NCBI GenBank assembly: GCA_021307315.1
Contig: JAJSPD010000243.1
Coordinates: forward strand, 1-14,076
Reading direction: 5' to 3'
DNA length: 14,076 nucleotides
From: Bisporella sp. PMI_857
Taxonomy: Eukaryota; Ascomycota; Leotiomycetes; Helotiales; Helotiaceae
How positions within the stretch are numbered: the first letter of the stretch is position 1; every line of letters starts with the position of its first letter. The position numbers and the translations under genes are program-made. Under the pieces are notes generated by a model that worked only from the letters and a program-made list of their open reading frames with translations, was not told the origin of the DNA and searched no databases. Of the stretch, positions 1-9,990 are shown one piece after another.

Positions 1-1
1 T

Positions 2-1269
2 GCAAATGCATTTGTACATACGTATGGCCAAGTTGTTGCTCTGCGAATGATGATTGGTCTATTCGAGAGTGGCTTCTCCCCTATATGTATCTACTATATT
101 TCGACTTTCTATAGCCGTTTTGACCTTGCATGGCGAATTGGGATCTTCTTTGCTCTATCGGCTATCTCCGGCGGTTTCAGCGGTGCCATTGCATATGGAA
201 TCCTTCAAGTTAGAGGACGTCTGCATTCTTGGCAGTACCTTTTCATCATCGAGGGAGTTATCACGATCTTCTTTGCTTTTTTTTGCACTTTGGCTCTACC
301 GAAAAAGCCATCAACCGCTTGGATGATTAGCAAGCAGGACAAAGGTATTTCACCTCTAATGCATCGATGCCGTACTGCTTCAACTTGCTAATTTTTACAG
401 AATACATCGTCCGTCGCGAGCTGATTGAAGATTCACTCAGTAGATTAGTCAAATCAACAAAACAGGATTTTATAGAACTAGCTAGGGATTGGAAGCTATG
501 GATCATTCTTCCTTTTAGCATTGCTGTACGTACTCGTTATCCCTTGCAAGTCATCCGGTAGACTGCTTTTCTGACGCTACGATAGGGCGCTGTACCTATT
601 GCGACATTCCCTGTTTTCTTGCCGCTGGTCCTTAGAGGCTTCGGCTACACTGGAAATACCGCCAATCTGATGTCGGTGCCTCCTAATATATGTGGAGTGG
701 TTGGCCTCCTCATCACCACCTGGTCTTCAGATCGAACGTGAGCACTCCATCTTCCTTTAAAGTAAGAAATTTGATAGCTGAGTGACCTTTTTCACAGGCA
801 CGATCGTGGCATCCACATTATATCAACCCTCGGCGTCACTCTTATCGGTTTAATCCTTGTCGTAACTATCACCCATAACGTTGCTCGCTACGCGTGTCTC
901 TGCATCATGCTTCTCGGGGCCTTTTCAGTGACTCCCTTGACCTCAGCATGGCTTGCCGGAAACACCCCTGTCCCGGGCAAGCGTGTTCTGGTGATTGGTT
1001 GTGCTGGTTGGGGATATGTATCTGGCATTCTGGGAGCACAGATATTCCGGCCCAAGTTTGCGCCACGATACCTGACGCCCTTTTATATCGTATTGGCTCT
1101 CAACATCTTTGCCATTATCGGATATTCAGGATACCAGCTACTGCTTAGGAATGTGAACAGGAGCCGTGCTTTGAAGCTGGCTTCCATGACACAAGCTGAG
1201 ATCCAAGCTGAAGAGGAGGGAAGTGAAAGATTGGGTGATAAGAAGTACACGTTTCAGTATCAAATTTAG
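2..1269 (+). CDS. MFS transporter, anion:cation symporter type (5' end outside window)
   Basis: Integral membrane permease of the major facilitator superfamily; closest in pattern to the fungal allantoate/nicotinate permease-like group, which import small organic anions across the plasma membrane. Proposed exons are 2-344, 401-525, 586-737 and 798-1269. The three introns (56, 60 and 60 bp) are GT-AG; the first has a CTAAT branch site at 388-392. The joined exons give 363 residues with no internal stop. Family-like stretches are LRMMIGLFESGF, YLFIIEGVIT (end of the N-terminal half), a WSSDRTHDRG loop, and WLAGNTPVPGKR with APRYLTPFY in the C-terminal half. Full-length relatives are about 480-520 residues, so roughly the first 120-150 residues (N-terminal tail and first one or two membrane helices) lie upstream of the window. 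The C-terminal tail is hydrophilic and glutamate-rich. The gene converges on the Zn2Cys6 regulator with 271 bp between stop codons. Family assignment is firm; substrate is unknown. Confidence 0.9.
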
Positions 1270-1540
1270 TTTCAGCTCTAAGAGCAATAAGACGGCGACG
1301 TTGACCGAGTCAAGGTGATCCCTCTTAAGTGTTGAGATAGGCCAAGTAACGCATGTAAGGATTAGATGCTTGGCCGAGCAGGCGACACAATGATTAACTG
1401 AGTGTTCTGGAAAGATAAACGTACTATATTAAAGTAATTATAATGATAGACGGATCAATTACCATTTCTATTTTATTCGTATTTTCTTACTTGAACTTCT
1501 GTCATGAGATTTCAAATATGATATAATCAATATCTAGATC
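1270..1540. other. Convergent intergenic region (3' UTRs)
   Basis: This 271-bp stretch separates the stop codons of two convergent genes. It becomes AT-rich from about 1420 and presumably holds both 3' UTRs and polyadenylation sites. I see no gene, repeat or RNA in it. Confidence 0.6.
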
Positions 1541-4500
1541 CTAAATACCGTCTATATTAAAGCCATCTAGAAAATCGAATCCCTGATCAGCAGCAGACGG
1601 CGTAGTCATGGAATACACTAAAACCCCATTTTCTTCGCCCATGATGAAGTCTAGGTTTCGATCGCTGGATAATCCTCCCGACCTGTTAATATAGTCGTTG
1701 TGATGTGTTGGTGAACTAGCTGTGAGATATCCCGGGCCGATGTTAGACTCCCCCAATCGGGATATGTTCCCTAGGAGGCTTGAATCAATGAGTTCTGCAA
1801 AGAAGGCGCCACCAAGAGTGGAGTTGAAACAAGAGAGATTATGCATCTCATCCTGACGTTGATCCTTCGTTCTTTCAGACCAACAATCAATAGATTCGAT
1901 GGCTGATGCATTATCATGGTGGGCCGATTCTGGCCGGAAGTTTAAGCTCAGATCGGACGCTGATCTATCTGGGATAGTTTGGAGAGGACGGTCTTGATTA
2001 TAAGAACTCGCTGACAAATGATTGGATATTCGGGCTTTGACTACTTCCAATACTTCTGATATGAGTTGCTCGCAGTTGCGAGCAACTTGTATAGAGTCCA
2101 TAGCTTGAAGAACTTCTAAACTCTTTTGAACGTCAGATATCAATGATTCAGTGGACTTCGTCTGGATGCCTAAGAGCATGACATAGAGGATGTTCATGCT
2201 TGCGTTGAGAATGTATGTTGTGTTATACCACCTGGCTTCTATCAGTTCCTGTCATATGGGCAAGGCAATATATGAATGGCTGAAGTGAGAGGTCAGCATA
2301 CCAGGTTCTGAAATATGGCTGATACAAGTATGTATTGTAGAGCAGTTGAATGAGCTCCTGCGAGGCGCCAATGCAATTATCAACATGGGTAGAGGAGTCA
2401 GCATAACTGCTCTGGTTTGATAGGCAAGCGGTAAGGAACTGCCTATGTAAAAAGCTTTTTGCGCTCAAATATCCTATTTTGAATCAATTTAACGGATAAA
2501 ATTATTGCCATTTCGGTGCGTACTTAATTGGATAACCAGTTTTTGCTTTGTGAGCCAGGTCGGGTCTCTTAGGGAGGCTCTATCTACGTTCAACAGTGGC
2601 GGTAGATTATGTTTCCAAGTTCGCAATCGGCCGTCTAACTTCATGGCAAGGGCCGACTTTTCCACAAACGTCAGTGGCGCTGCTGATACGTACAGCTGCT
2701 TTGAAGCAACTCTAAGAATTTCCGCCAGGGCAACCATGGACGAAATAAGGAGTATGGACGTGTCGGATTCGCTATTAATCTGGACTAATGTTAATATTAA
2801 TTCTATTATAAAAATTTGCACTTACATATCTCTCAGGAGGATATATTGAATAATGCTCTGGAGCTTTGAGTAAAGAGTCACGCCCTGAAGCGCAACAAGT
2901 TTCCCTATTACTTGTGAGTCAAAGAGGCGTGTACAACAGATTATTGAGGTCACTGACATCTCATGAGTATATATACACCTAATGCGCCTTGTCAATTATG
3001 AGTTAGCCGGGAAGAAAATGATGTTGGCTCACCACCACAGCCAGCTCGCCTGTTGCTTTTCTTCCGTAGTATTTCCAAAATCTACATTTACCATGCCAAT
3101 AGCTAAAGCAGTTCTAGCAGCTATGCCACTATATATATAACAACTATGGGGCTTAAGAGCATGATGACAGAAAACAGACTATACCAAGCAGAAGTTAGCC
3201 TATAGCTCAGTCCGTTCGGGATATTTTTACCATCAAAAACCAGGCTTGGGTACTTTCGAGGGAACAGATTTCAAAAGCACTACCCAGAATTCTTTTTGCT
3301 GATTCAAAACAGCACTTTGCCACTTCCCGGGGTGTAAACGGCTTCACAGGCTTATCTGGCGCCATTCGAGTCTCGTCACTCTTCTGCCGGGAATCGTGCG
3401 GTGGGGTGGCGAATCGAGTTTCCTCGCCCGCTGTAATGGCACCCAGGGCACACACTGCATTGTAAAGGGCTAAAAATTTTGATCGTCCCGAGACCCCGTT
3501 TGGTGTTTCTAAACGTCTATCCTTCATTGACCAGACATCCCTTTCACAACGAGATAGAAATGAAGACCTTCGAAGGATAGGATAAACGAGATGTAAGTTC
3601 TCAAAGTAAAGCCGAATACATTCCTTTTCCACTTGTATTCTTATATACATTCGTTTTTGATCTGGACCTCGACTCTTCGTGGAATGTCGTGGAGCTGGGC
3701 TCTGCGGTCTTGTGAATGAAGGATATTGTTCTGGTGTCGGTGGTCTTGTAGTTGCTGGATAATCTTCATTGTGAAGGAAGTTAACTACTGAGAGCGAACC
3801 GTCTCGTGGGGTCTGTGCCGAAATCTGCTGTTGTATTTGAATTGGAGATAACGGTCCAACGTGGGTACGTGAAGTACGTGAGTGAATCCAGAGTCGTCTT
3901 AAAAAAGGAAAAGTTCCTGATGGACCAAAAAACTCAAGCCCACTTGTATGAGTATTGAGCTCGTTGACGCCATCTTGCATTGCATCGAAATTCTGAGATG
4001 ATACTAAAGGATAGTAAGCGGTCAGTACCGGAAGGGAAGAAATCCCATACAATTTCCGCTGGCCACATAATCATCACTACTAAGCCTCTCATTACTTGGT
4101 TGAGCTATATTGGTAGCGTTACTGCATTGAGTATGTAGCTCCTGTAGAGACTCTGGAGTTGGTATAGGCTGCTGACAAGGGCTTTTCCCCTTAATATGCC
4201 TCATATCTTCTGCCCTAATGTCGGTAACTTTGTCAGCTTATGAAGACTTGAATTCAGATATGGCAAGACCTTACTCATTCGGATCACTAAAAGTGCTTTG
4301 AGAATTACCCGCATCCGCTAAGTGATTTCTCTCACCAAAGTTTCCTAGGGAATGAGAGTCCGTCGTTTGACGACGGCGAACATTTCTTTGCTCATACACA
4401 CAATCATCTCCATAACCTTAGAATGTGTCAGCAATCTGACATCCCTGAAGCGTACAATTTCGCAGTTCAAGAGCAACCTACGAGCACACTGAGAGCACCT

Positions 4501-4706
4501 GGGCACAGCTGAATTGCACTTTTCATGTGGAAGTATATTAGCTGCCCGCTGCACAGTACTGAAAGAGGACCTACCCTAGTCTTTCGGACTCTGCACAATT
4601 GGCATGCAAGTGCCGCTTTAGGAGCTCGCCTGCGTTTGAACGGAGGTGCAGCATTATTTTCGACAGGCAGCGGCCGCGTGCCTGGCTGGCCAACGTCTTG
4701 GGACAT
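1541..4706 (-). CDS. Zn2Cys6 transcription factor with fungal-specific regulatory domain
   Basis: Nuclear transcription regulator. Proposed exons (- strand): 4706-4575, 4518-4482, 4416-4275, 4214-4051, 4003-3231, 3178-3033, 2978-2958, 2904-2826, 2779-2524, 2473-2302, 2231-1541. They total 2613 nt, an exact codon multiple, giving 870 residues with no internal stop. The ATG at 4706 is the first in frame after an upstream stop and has A at -3. The DNA-binding cluster uses Cys35, 38, 45, 52, 55 and 62 (CQLCRVRKTRC, then CSQC, then ARYGDDCVY); introns 1 and 2 split it, and only splicing at GTAGGT...TTCTAAG gives the last cysteine at canonical spacing. A Ser/Pro/Gln-rich linker follows to about residue 280. 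The fungal-specific domain runs from about 285 (YFENLHLVYPIL) through ALKPHSCYIYSG, WWCIYTHEMETCCASGR and KQKLVIQLRYLSAK to FRTWWYNTTYIL near 640. The C-terminal 200 residues are polar and acidic, plausibly an activation region. All ten introns are GT-AG, 46-70 bp. Acceptor choice in introns 6-8 rests on family similarity. It probably controls the adjacent transporter and/or esterase (inference). Confidence 0.9.
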
Positions 4707-5452
4707 ATTTCGATAGCCGTCTCCGAAAGGGGGTGTAGACCTGGATGCCGGAAGCGGATGCGGAAGCGGCACAGACTTGTTCGCCGCCTACAGAGAGACT
4801 TTGGCAGAGCAAGGGACAGTAGGAACACAAAAGTTCCAGCTTTGATATTATGATCCAAAATATAATTGGAGAAAGCGTGGAGCTGAGGTGTTGTTTCGGA
4901 AAGTGGAGAACTATGACCCGCAAGTCACTACCCCAGACAAACGAACCGAGGTGGGCATTCGCAAGCCAACTCCACTCCATCTCTATTCTTGATGAAGCAA
5001 CCTATGGGATGATATTCTTAGCTGCTGAAAATTATCCTAACAATAAGGGAGGTTGACTTACAAGAGCTGGCGCCTCATAATTACAGGAACATTAAACAGA
5101 GCTTTCAAAGAAAAATAGTGCGCTTCGTTCTTGAGTTGAGCGAGGCATGCTTGTGGGGCCGAAACTGGGGTGTTTGTAAGTCTATGCAGCGGAAGTTGAA
5201 TAAACCTTGATTTAATCCGACATTACTTCTTATTATTTATGGTTTATACATGGATTAAGAGATGGAGGATAGTCACCGTACGATTATCGAATAATGTTAA
5301 ATTTAGTTATTCCAAGAAAAGACGTGTAATACGACACATTCATATCCGCGCAAATGTTTCACAATTCATTAATTATGTAAATTCCGTCAACTTCTCCCCT
5401 ATCATATTCGTACCTATAAACACTTACGTTTAAAGTCCCTAATTTCACATCT
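4707..5452. other. Intergenic region: regulator promoter and esterase 3' end
   Basis: This 746-bp gap lies between two genes transcribed on the - strand. It should hold the promoter and 5' UTR of the regulator and the 3' UTR of the esterase. Apart from the CGG repeat close to the regulator start, I recognise no motif. Short open frames on both strands here have no recognisable protein character and I do not call them. Confidence 0.6.
4749..4769. promoter_or_regulatory. Four CGG triplets at 6-bp spacing just upstream of the regulator start
   Basis: CGG starts at 4749, 4755, 4761 and 4767, i.e. CGG-N3 repeated four times, 43-63 bp upstream of the regulator's ATG. Zn2Cys6 proteins bind CGG triplets in direct or inverted pairs, so this is a candidate autoregulatory site. 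It could equally be a short tandem repeat in the 5' UTR. Confidence 0.3.
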
Positions 5453-7673
5453 TTATGTCCTCAGTTCTTTATAGATACTCCACATGAACTCCATATTGGC
5501 TTGCCTTGCGCCATCTGAAATTGTACTAATTTTATACGACGTATCTGTTGCATTAAAGTAGAGCATTTTCTTTCCAGCTTTGGTAGTATAGAGTGGCCAT
5601 TGTGGCATGTCAGGGACTAGCAGTTTTAAGTACTTGGGCCACGATAAGTGACGGGACTTTGCTCGAAAAGAAAATTGAAATAACATACAGCCATGATTAT
5701 TTGGTGTTAAGTCATGAATGAAACTGGCAAGAGAGCTGGAGAATCGCGTGGCCTTAAAGTGTTCATAAGTCAGCTTCTCTACGTTACTAAGCCGCAATGA
5801 TTGTTTCATAAAAATCAAACTTGCCTGGTCGACAATCTCTGTAGAAGTGCCCAGCGGATTGCTTATAGTTGGATCTTTGTTCAAAAACATGCTCAAAGTC
5901 TTTGTGTGAGTTGGTTAGCATCCAAATCTGGTATCGCTTTCCGAGATCGCTCGACTTACATCGGAACCATGCGACACACCAATAAATCTTCCCAGGGTTG
6001 CATTTGAAACGCTAGAAGACACAGTGCCCCATTGATAAACATACAATGGCAGCCCATCTTGACTGAATATCTTTGTTGCAAACCTCTTGCCCTGCTCTAA
6101 GCCGATGTCACCTGCAATAGCCGCCGATCTTCGGAACTCTAGCCCTAGGGGATATGCTGGAGGCGTAATATCCAAACCATTGAACGGAGCTCCCGCAGAG
6201 GGCACGTCTGGATACATCTCAAGAAGTCTTGACCAGGTACTTGGTAGCATCAACGGCGGTTTTGGGAAATTGGCCCATCCTACGCCTACTAGTGTGAGAG
6301 CATTGTCTGTTGGTCAGCAGCTGAATAGTAATAAATCGCCTGGGGAAAAAAAGTTTCAATGAAATACATACTTAGCCATTGGCTGGATAGGCTAGCAGTA
6401 TCGTTCGCAACCGCTGTCACAAATGAGGTACCTTCATCCCGACATCCTCCAATCAGTACAGGGACTTTTGAGTACAGGCCCATTTTGAGGGAATCGGAAG
6501 GAAGTCTTTTTATAGTTAGACCATCAATGACGGGAACACCTGGGGAGACTGGTGTGTCAATTGTGGCGTTTGCGAAAGCTCGATAAATTGTGCTGAACTT
6601 TGCAGCTCGCATGCAAGCCAGCCTGTCTACAGTATCAAAGCAGCTAGGAAATAATCAAATTTCAAAATATTTAGCTTTTTATGATTTGGTGTACTAACCC
6701 AGTAGCGTTGACAAGGTAGTTGAAGCCCTGTTGCCCGGCTCCAATATCCCCAAAGCTGCTGGCAGTCGGAGAACCACTTGCCAGAATAGCAGCACGGAAG
6801 AGACTGTCATTATCTCCATCGTTCAAAAGCATCTGGTAGCTGGCAATTATACCACCGTAAGATTGACCCATCAGAGTGACCTTTTGGGGGTCGCCACCAA
6901 ACGATTTTATATTTTCACGCAGCCAAAGCAGAGTCATCCTGTTGTCACGAATGACGATGTTTGTAGCGTCTTCCCAGAGCAATTCTGACGAGGCCAATGT
7001 ACCATAATCTGTTATAAGATAGACAGTTAGTGGAGTTTGTTATGCAGTGCAAGCTACATACGTCGCATTCTGTATTGTGGCACCACAGCAATAAAGGGTT
7101 TTCCAACCTTTGCGCCTTGGCTCACCATTGTTGTCATATTGTATCTCGGATCAGATGCCGAGCCTGACAATCCACCCCCTCCATAAAAGTAAACCATCAC
7201 TGGTAGTCTAGCGTGTTTCGTCACTGCAGCTGGCCGATAGATTTGTAGGTTAAGACAGTCTTCCAGTGTCCATAGAGCCGATCGGAAGAGAGCAGGACAT
7301 GCTGGTCCCAGGTTGGTAGCATTGCGGACACCAGTCCAGCTGTCGTTTAGTGACTGGGGAGCCCGAAACCTGTTGTTTCCAATCACCGGAGCTGCGAAGC
7401 TAAACTAGTTGTTAGATATCTCCATCGAGCTCATTGGAAAAGGCTCCTACCGTATTCCAAAAAACTTATCGACGTCCCAGAACGCATCGTACGTACCATA
7501 ATAAGAACCATTTGTCAAAGTTACCACGGGGGCACCTGGGGTGGCTCCTGGAGAGTTTGGAAAGGCGCAGGAGACCCGATATATTCCAGTTCAGCATCAG
7601 TTTGAGCCTCGACATATGGAATTATCCCAAGGCAAAGAGCAATGACAGTAGCTAATGCCCTTAAGTGATACAT
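5453..7673 (-). CDS. Secreted type-B carboxylesterase/lipase, one-base frame break near N-terminus
   Basis: Serine hydrolase of the alpha/beta-hydrolase fold (carboxylesterase type B), predicted to be secreted and to split carboxylic esters. Proposed exons (- strand): 7673-7451, 7399-7062, 7008-6699, 6643-6372, 6306-5960 (or from 6279), 5899-5825, 5752-5689, 5616-5453; about 590 residues, normal for the family. It begins with a signal peptide (MYHLRALATVIALCLGIIP...EAQ). Motifs in order: KFFGIRFAAP; EDCLNLQIY (type-B signature 2); oxyanion-hole loop YFYGGGG; FGGDPQKVTLMGQSYGG with the nucleophile Ser codon at 6860-6862; GGCRDEGTSF with the acidic triad residue; GVSHGSD with the catalytic His; and a C-terminal PQWPLY...KKMLYFN segment. 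Frame is lost between the signal peptide and the mature domain: the signal-peptide frame reaches TAA at 7521-7523 while the catalytic frame has no upstream ATG, and I found no GT-AG intron of correct phase. One extra base in the G run 7528-7532 or 7538-7541 (+ strand) would rejoin them. The gene is therefore either recently disrupted or carries a sequencing error. Intron 4's acceptor and the 5753-5824 intron are less certain. Confidence 0.85.
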
Positions 7674-8611
7674 CGCAGCGAGGATTCTGGCTCTCAGAAG
7701 AATTGCGTTCACAAGTTTGGAAAGAAGGAAATATATAAATATATAAGGAAATGACGCTCAGACTCCTGAACATGCAGGTACAAGAACCAGTGTGGGGGTA
7801 CAGTAAAAACCAATCATTGAAGATTAATTAACTAATTGTTTATCTATTATTGCAGCCAGCATTATACAAGTCTCTAGATGCAATGGGACAAGGGGTGATT
7901 TCCTCGCATGAACAACAGTCTAGGATAAAGTTACCGGTGTGTCTCAAAGAATTAAGTTGCCTCCGATCGCCACCTATCCCCGGCTTCACACCAGCAAAGT
8001 AATGAGTCTGCGTAAGTCAAGTCCCACTCGTGCTAGTTGACATTTAATTTCTAAGAATCTGCCGACAGTCAACCTATCTGGAAATTTTAGTTTAGTCAAC
8101 TTGAATTGTTCTTGGATTCAATGAGCCTCGGCGCCGTAGTAGGGATTGGATGGCGCTAGCCGGAAGCCGGAGTAAATGGCCCCATTCCGGAATCTCCGGT
8201 GAGTGTTCGGAACACGATGTGGATCTAGGATAGCAACATCTTTTCCAGTGTTTGCCACCTTATGAGCACTGCAGCCGGGTTCTTTCATCTGAGGTAGACA
8301 AACTGATTTATTCAGGTCCTATGATTTGATAAGAAGTTGGATCTAGCTGCAGAGCTCGACTTTCATTGTAAAGTTGAATCACCCGACCCAATTCCTGCTG
8401 CTAGGCACATATCAACCTCACTACAAGAGCATCGCGTAATTAACATATAATGTATTAAGCGTAGCAAGTGTACCAAATAGGTTTTAAAAGAGTGCTGATA
8501 ATGTCAAAGTTTTCATATTAGTGTTAATTCGATTGTTCAGAAGTAGAGGAGATACGTTACATGAATACGCTCGTCCCATTCTAGACTCATCGATTTTCTT
8601 AATAGTGTATT
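7674..8611. other. Intergenic region upstream of the esterase
   Basis: About 940 bp between the esterase start and the end of the HET relic. The first part (7720-7760) is AT-rich with a TATATAAATATATAAGG stretch on the + strand, a plausible core-promoter area for the esterase read on the - strand. A CGG-rich cluster lies at 8160-8210. I found no open frame with protein character and no clear transposon ends. Confidence 0.55.
8160..8210. promoter_or_regulatory. Cluster of CGG/CCG triplets, candidate Zn2Cys6 binding region
   Basis: Five CGG triplets (8161, 8168, 8188, 8197, 8208) fall within 50 bp, four of them inside CCGG, including the 10-bp palindrome ATTCCGGAAT and CCGGAATCTCCGG. It is about 490-540 bp upstream of the esterase ATG, in reach for promoter control by the neighbouring regulator. 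The binding link is inference only. Confidence 0.3.
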
Positions 8612-9931
8612 CTAGAATGCATATAGCGGACTAGTCCCAGCTAGGCAAAATAGTTTCGTGGCGTCGACGATAAATGACTCCCACTCGCGAACGACGGATC
8701 TCCAAGCATTCGTTTTTAACGCTTCCCGTGTAACGCAATGGCCTACTTCATTAATCTTGTCCCATTGAATTCCTATTACTGGTAGTGGCCTCACATCAAT
8801 AATGCCATTTGTGCCACCACTCCAGCTTGAATGAATGGTGCTATTAAAGTGGCTATTGGGTGGTCTCACCGATGACACTATCAGTTTTTAGTTTTTTTTT
8901 AACATATATCTGGCATGCTTTCGAAAAATGTCATATCAAGGTTATCCGTAGATGATTTCCCGGAAGCTGTATACACATCTCCGTGAGCAAGCCAGCCCAT
9001 TAGGGGCTCTGTGTTGCATTTAGACTTCGGTCTGGTGCCCAAGACGGAAGACTATGTTGCTGCTGCTTCTGGGGTAAATAGCCGACATAGATGATATCTA
9101 GATCCTCACGATATTCGATATAATATCTGGCTGTTTCGTAGTAAACCTCGCAAATCGACTTCTGATAATCAATCTGGAATGGCATATACTTCGAGAGTGA
9201 AGCAAAACCTAGAAGAGTGTACACCTTATCCTTTGGATCCATACTCGTAAATTTCGAAACTTAATAAGGAGTTGGTCGAATATTGTCTCGCTTGACTCCA
9301 TCCCCATTGCTCTTGAAGGATCCCTAGTCACCTTGCGTTGGTTAACCAGTGGGCTGCACTTCTCTTAAGAAGCATAGCGAACCGACCATCTCCGTACACT
9401 TCTCGTTTTCGTAGCGGCCGACAAGAGTCCCCATGGAAGGGATATATTTCCACATATTATTTCTACAGACTGCGCATTTGCAACTTCTTGAATAATCCAG
9501 ATTAGTCTCTACCAAGGTCGCTCAATCAGCAGTCCTTTCACAGCTGCCCATCCATGCTCGTCAAAGGCCACCGAGACCCCTCAAAGCTAGGGACTGAACG
9601 TGGCTTTTTAATTTCGTCGTATTAACATTCCCAGACGGCGAAACTCCATTAAACGGTTTGAATTGAGGACCAACCCAGCCTACCACCCCCAACTTGAATC
9701 TTTCGTGTCCCTCTCTAGATCCTCCCGCCTGTCCTAAGAGGTCCATAGTGAGGTCACTATCGTAACCTGTATCCTCAAGCCATATCAACACCGTATTGCT
9801 CGTTGGTAAATCGCTCTCATCTGTTTGACTTGCTGACTTCGCTCTTCTAGATTGGACCGGTCGATATACGCAGCGTCAATTCAGAGAACCTGATCCCGGT
9901 CCATTTCCCATAATCTTTGAAGTGCTAGTAA
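8612..9931 (-). pseudogene. HET-domain (heterokaryon incompatibility) pseudogene, 5'-truncated
   Basis: Relic of a HET-family gene; intact members trigger cell death after fusion of incompatible hyphae. Reading on the - strand from 9931 one sees, in order: ALQRLWEMDRDQVL, TGA (9881-9883) in place of the Trp of the usual LWIDA, IDAAYIDRSNLEERSQQ, VKQMRAIYQRA, a frame change, TVLIWLEDTGYDSDL, a frame change, HGWAAVKGLLIERPW, TAG (9509-9511), RLIWIIQEVANAQ, VEIICGN, TAA (9365-9367), IFDQLLIKFRN, a frame change, DPKDKVYTLLGF, SICEVYYETARYYIEY, LPSWAPDRS, a frame change at about 9005, then a poorly conserved tail ending at 8612. These match the normal order of HET proteins. The HET N-terminal part (the segment before ALxxL) is absent: homology stops at the CTAAT-rich repeat. 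Two of the stops (TGA, TAG) are explained by TGG with one G-to-A change. It cannot encode a functional protein. Confidence 0.85.
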
Positions 9932-9990
9932 TCTAATCTAATTGGAAAACCTAATAATCTAATCTAATCTAAATCTAATTTAACTAATTA
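9929..9990. repeat. CTAAT-rich imperfect pentamer repeat
   Basis: Imperfect repeats of CTAAT/AATCT (9929-9943 and 9952-9990), interrupted by GGAAAACC. The array abuts the point where HET homology is lost, so it may mark an old breakpoint. It does not match the TTAGGG telomere repeat. Confidence 0.6.

Noticed and set aside
1541..2468. Two separate small genes on the - strand (1541-2197 and 2223-2468)
   Set aside because: They are exons of one regulator gene: splicing 2301-2232 rebuilds the conserved FRTWWYNTTY segment in frame.
4345..4518. Zinc cluster ending with RRLLLNCEIVRF read straight through
   Set aside because: Cysteine spacing is off (seven residues) and a stop follows. Removing the 65-nt intron 4481-4417 gives ARYGDDCVY with canonical spacing and a long open frame.
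4654..4980. 108-codon open frame on the - strand across the regulator's start region
   Set aside because: It overlaps the first exon of the regulator in another frame, has no domain character, and is best seen as 5' leader plus shadow frame.
5239..5433. Short + strand open frame in the gap between esterase and regulator
   Set aside because: Low complexity, no motif, AT-rich context; no support for a gene.
9929..9990. CTAAT repeats as telomeric or subtelomeric array
   Set aside because: The unit is an imperfect pentamer, not TTAGGG/CCCTAA, and is flanked by coding relics on both sides.
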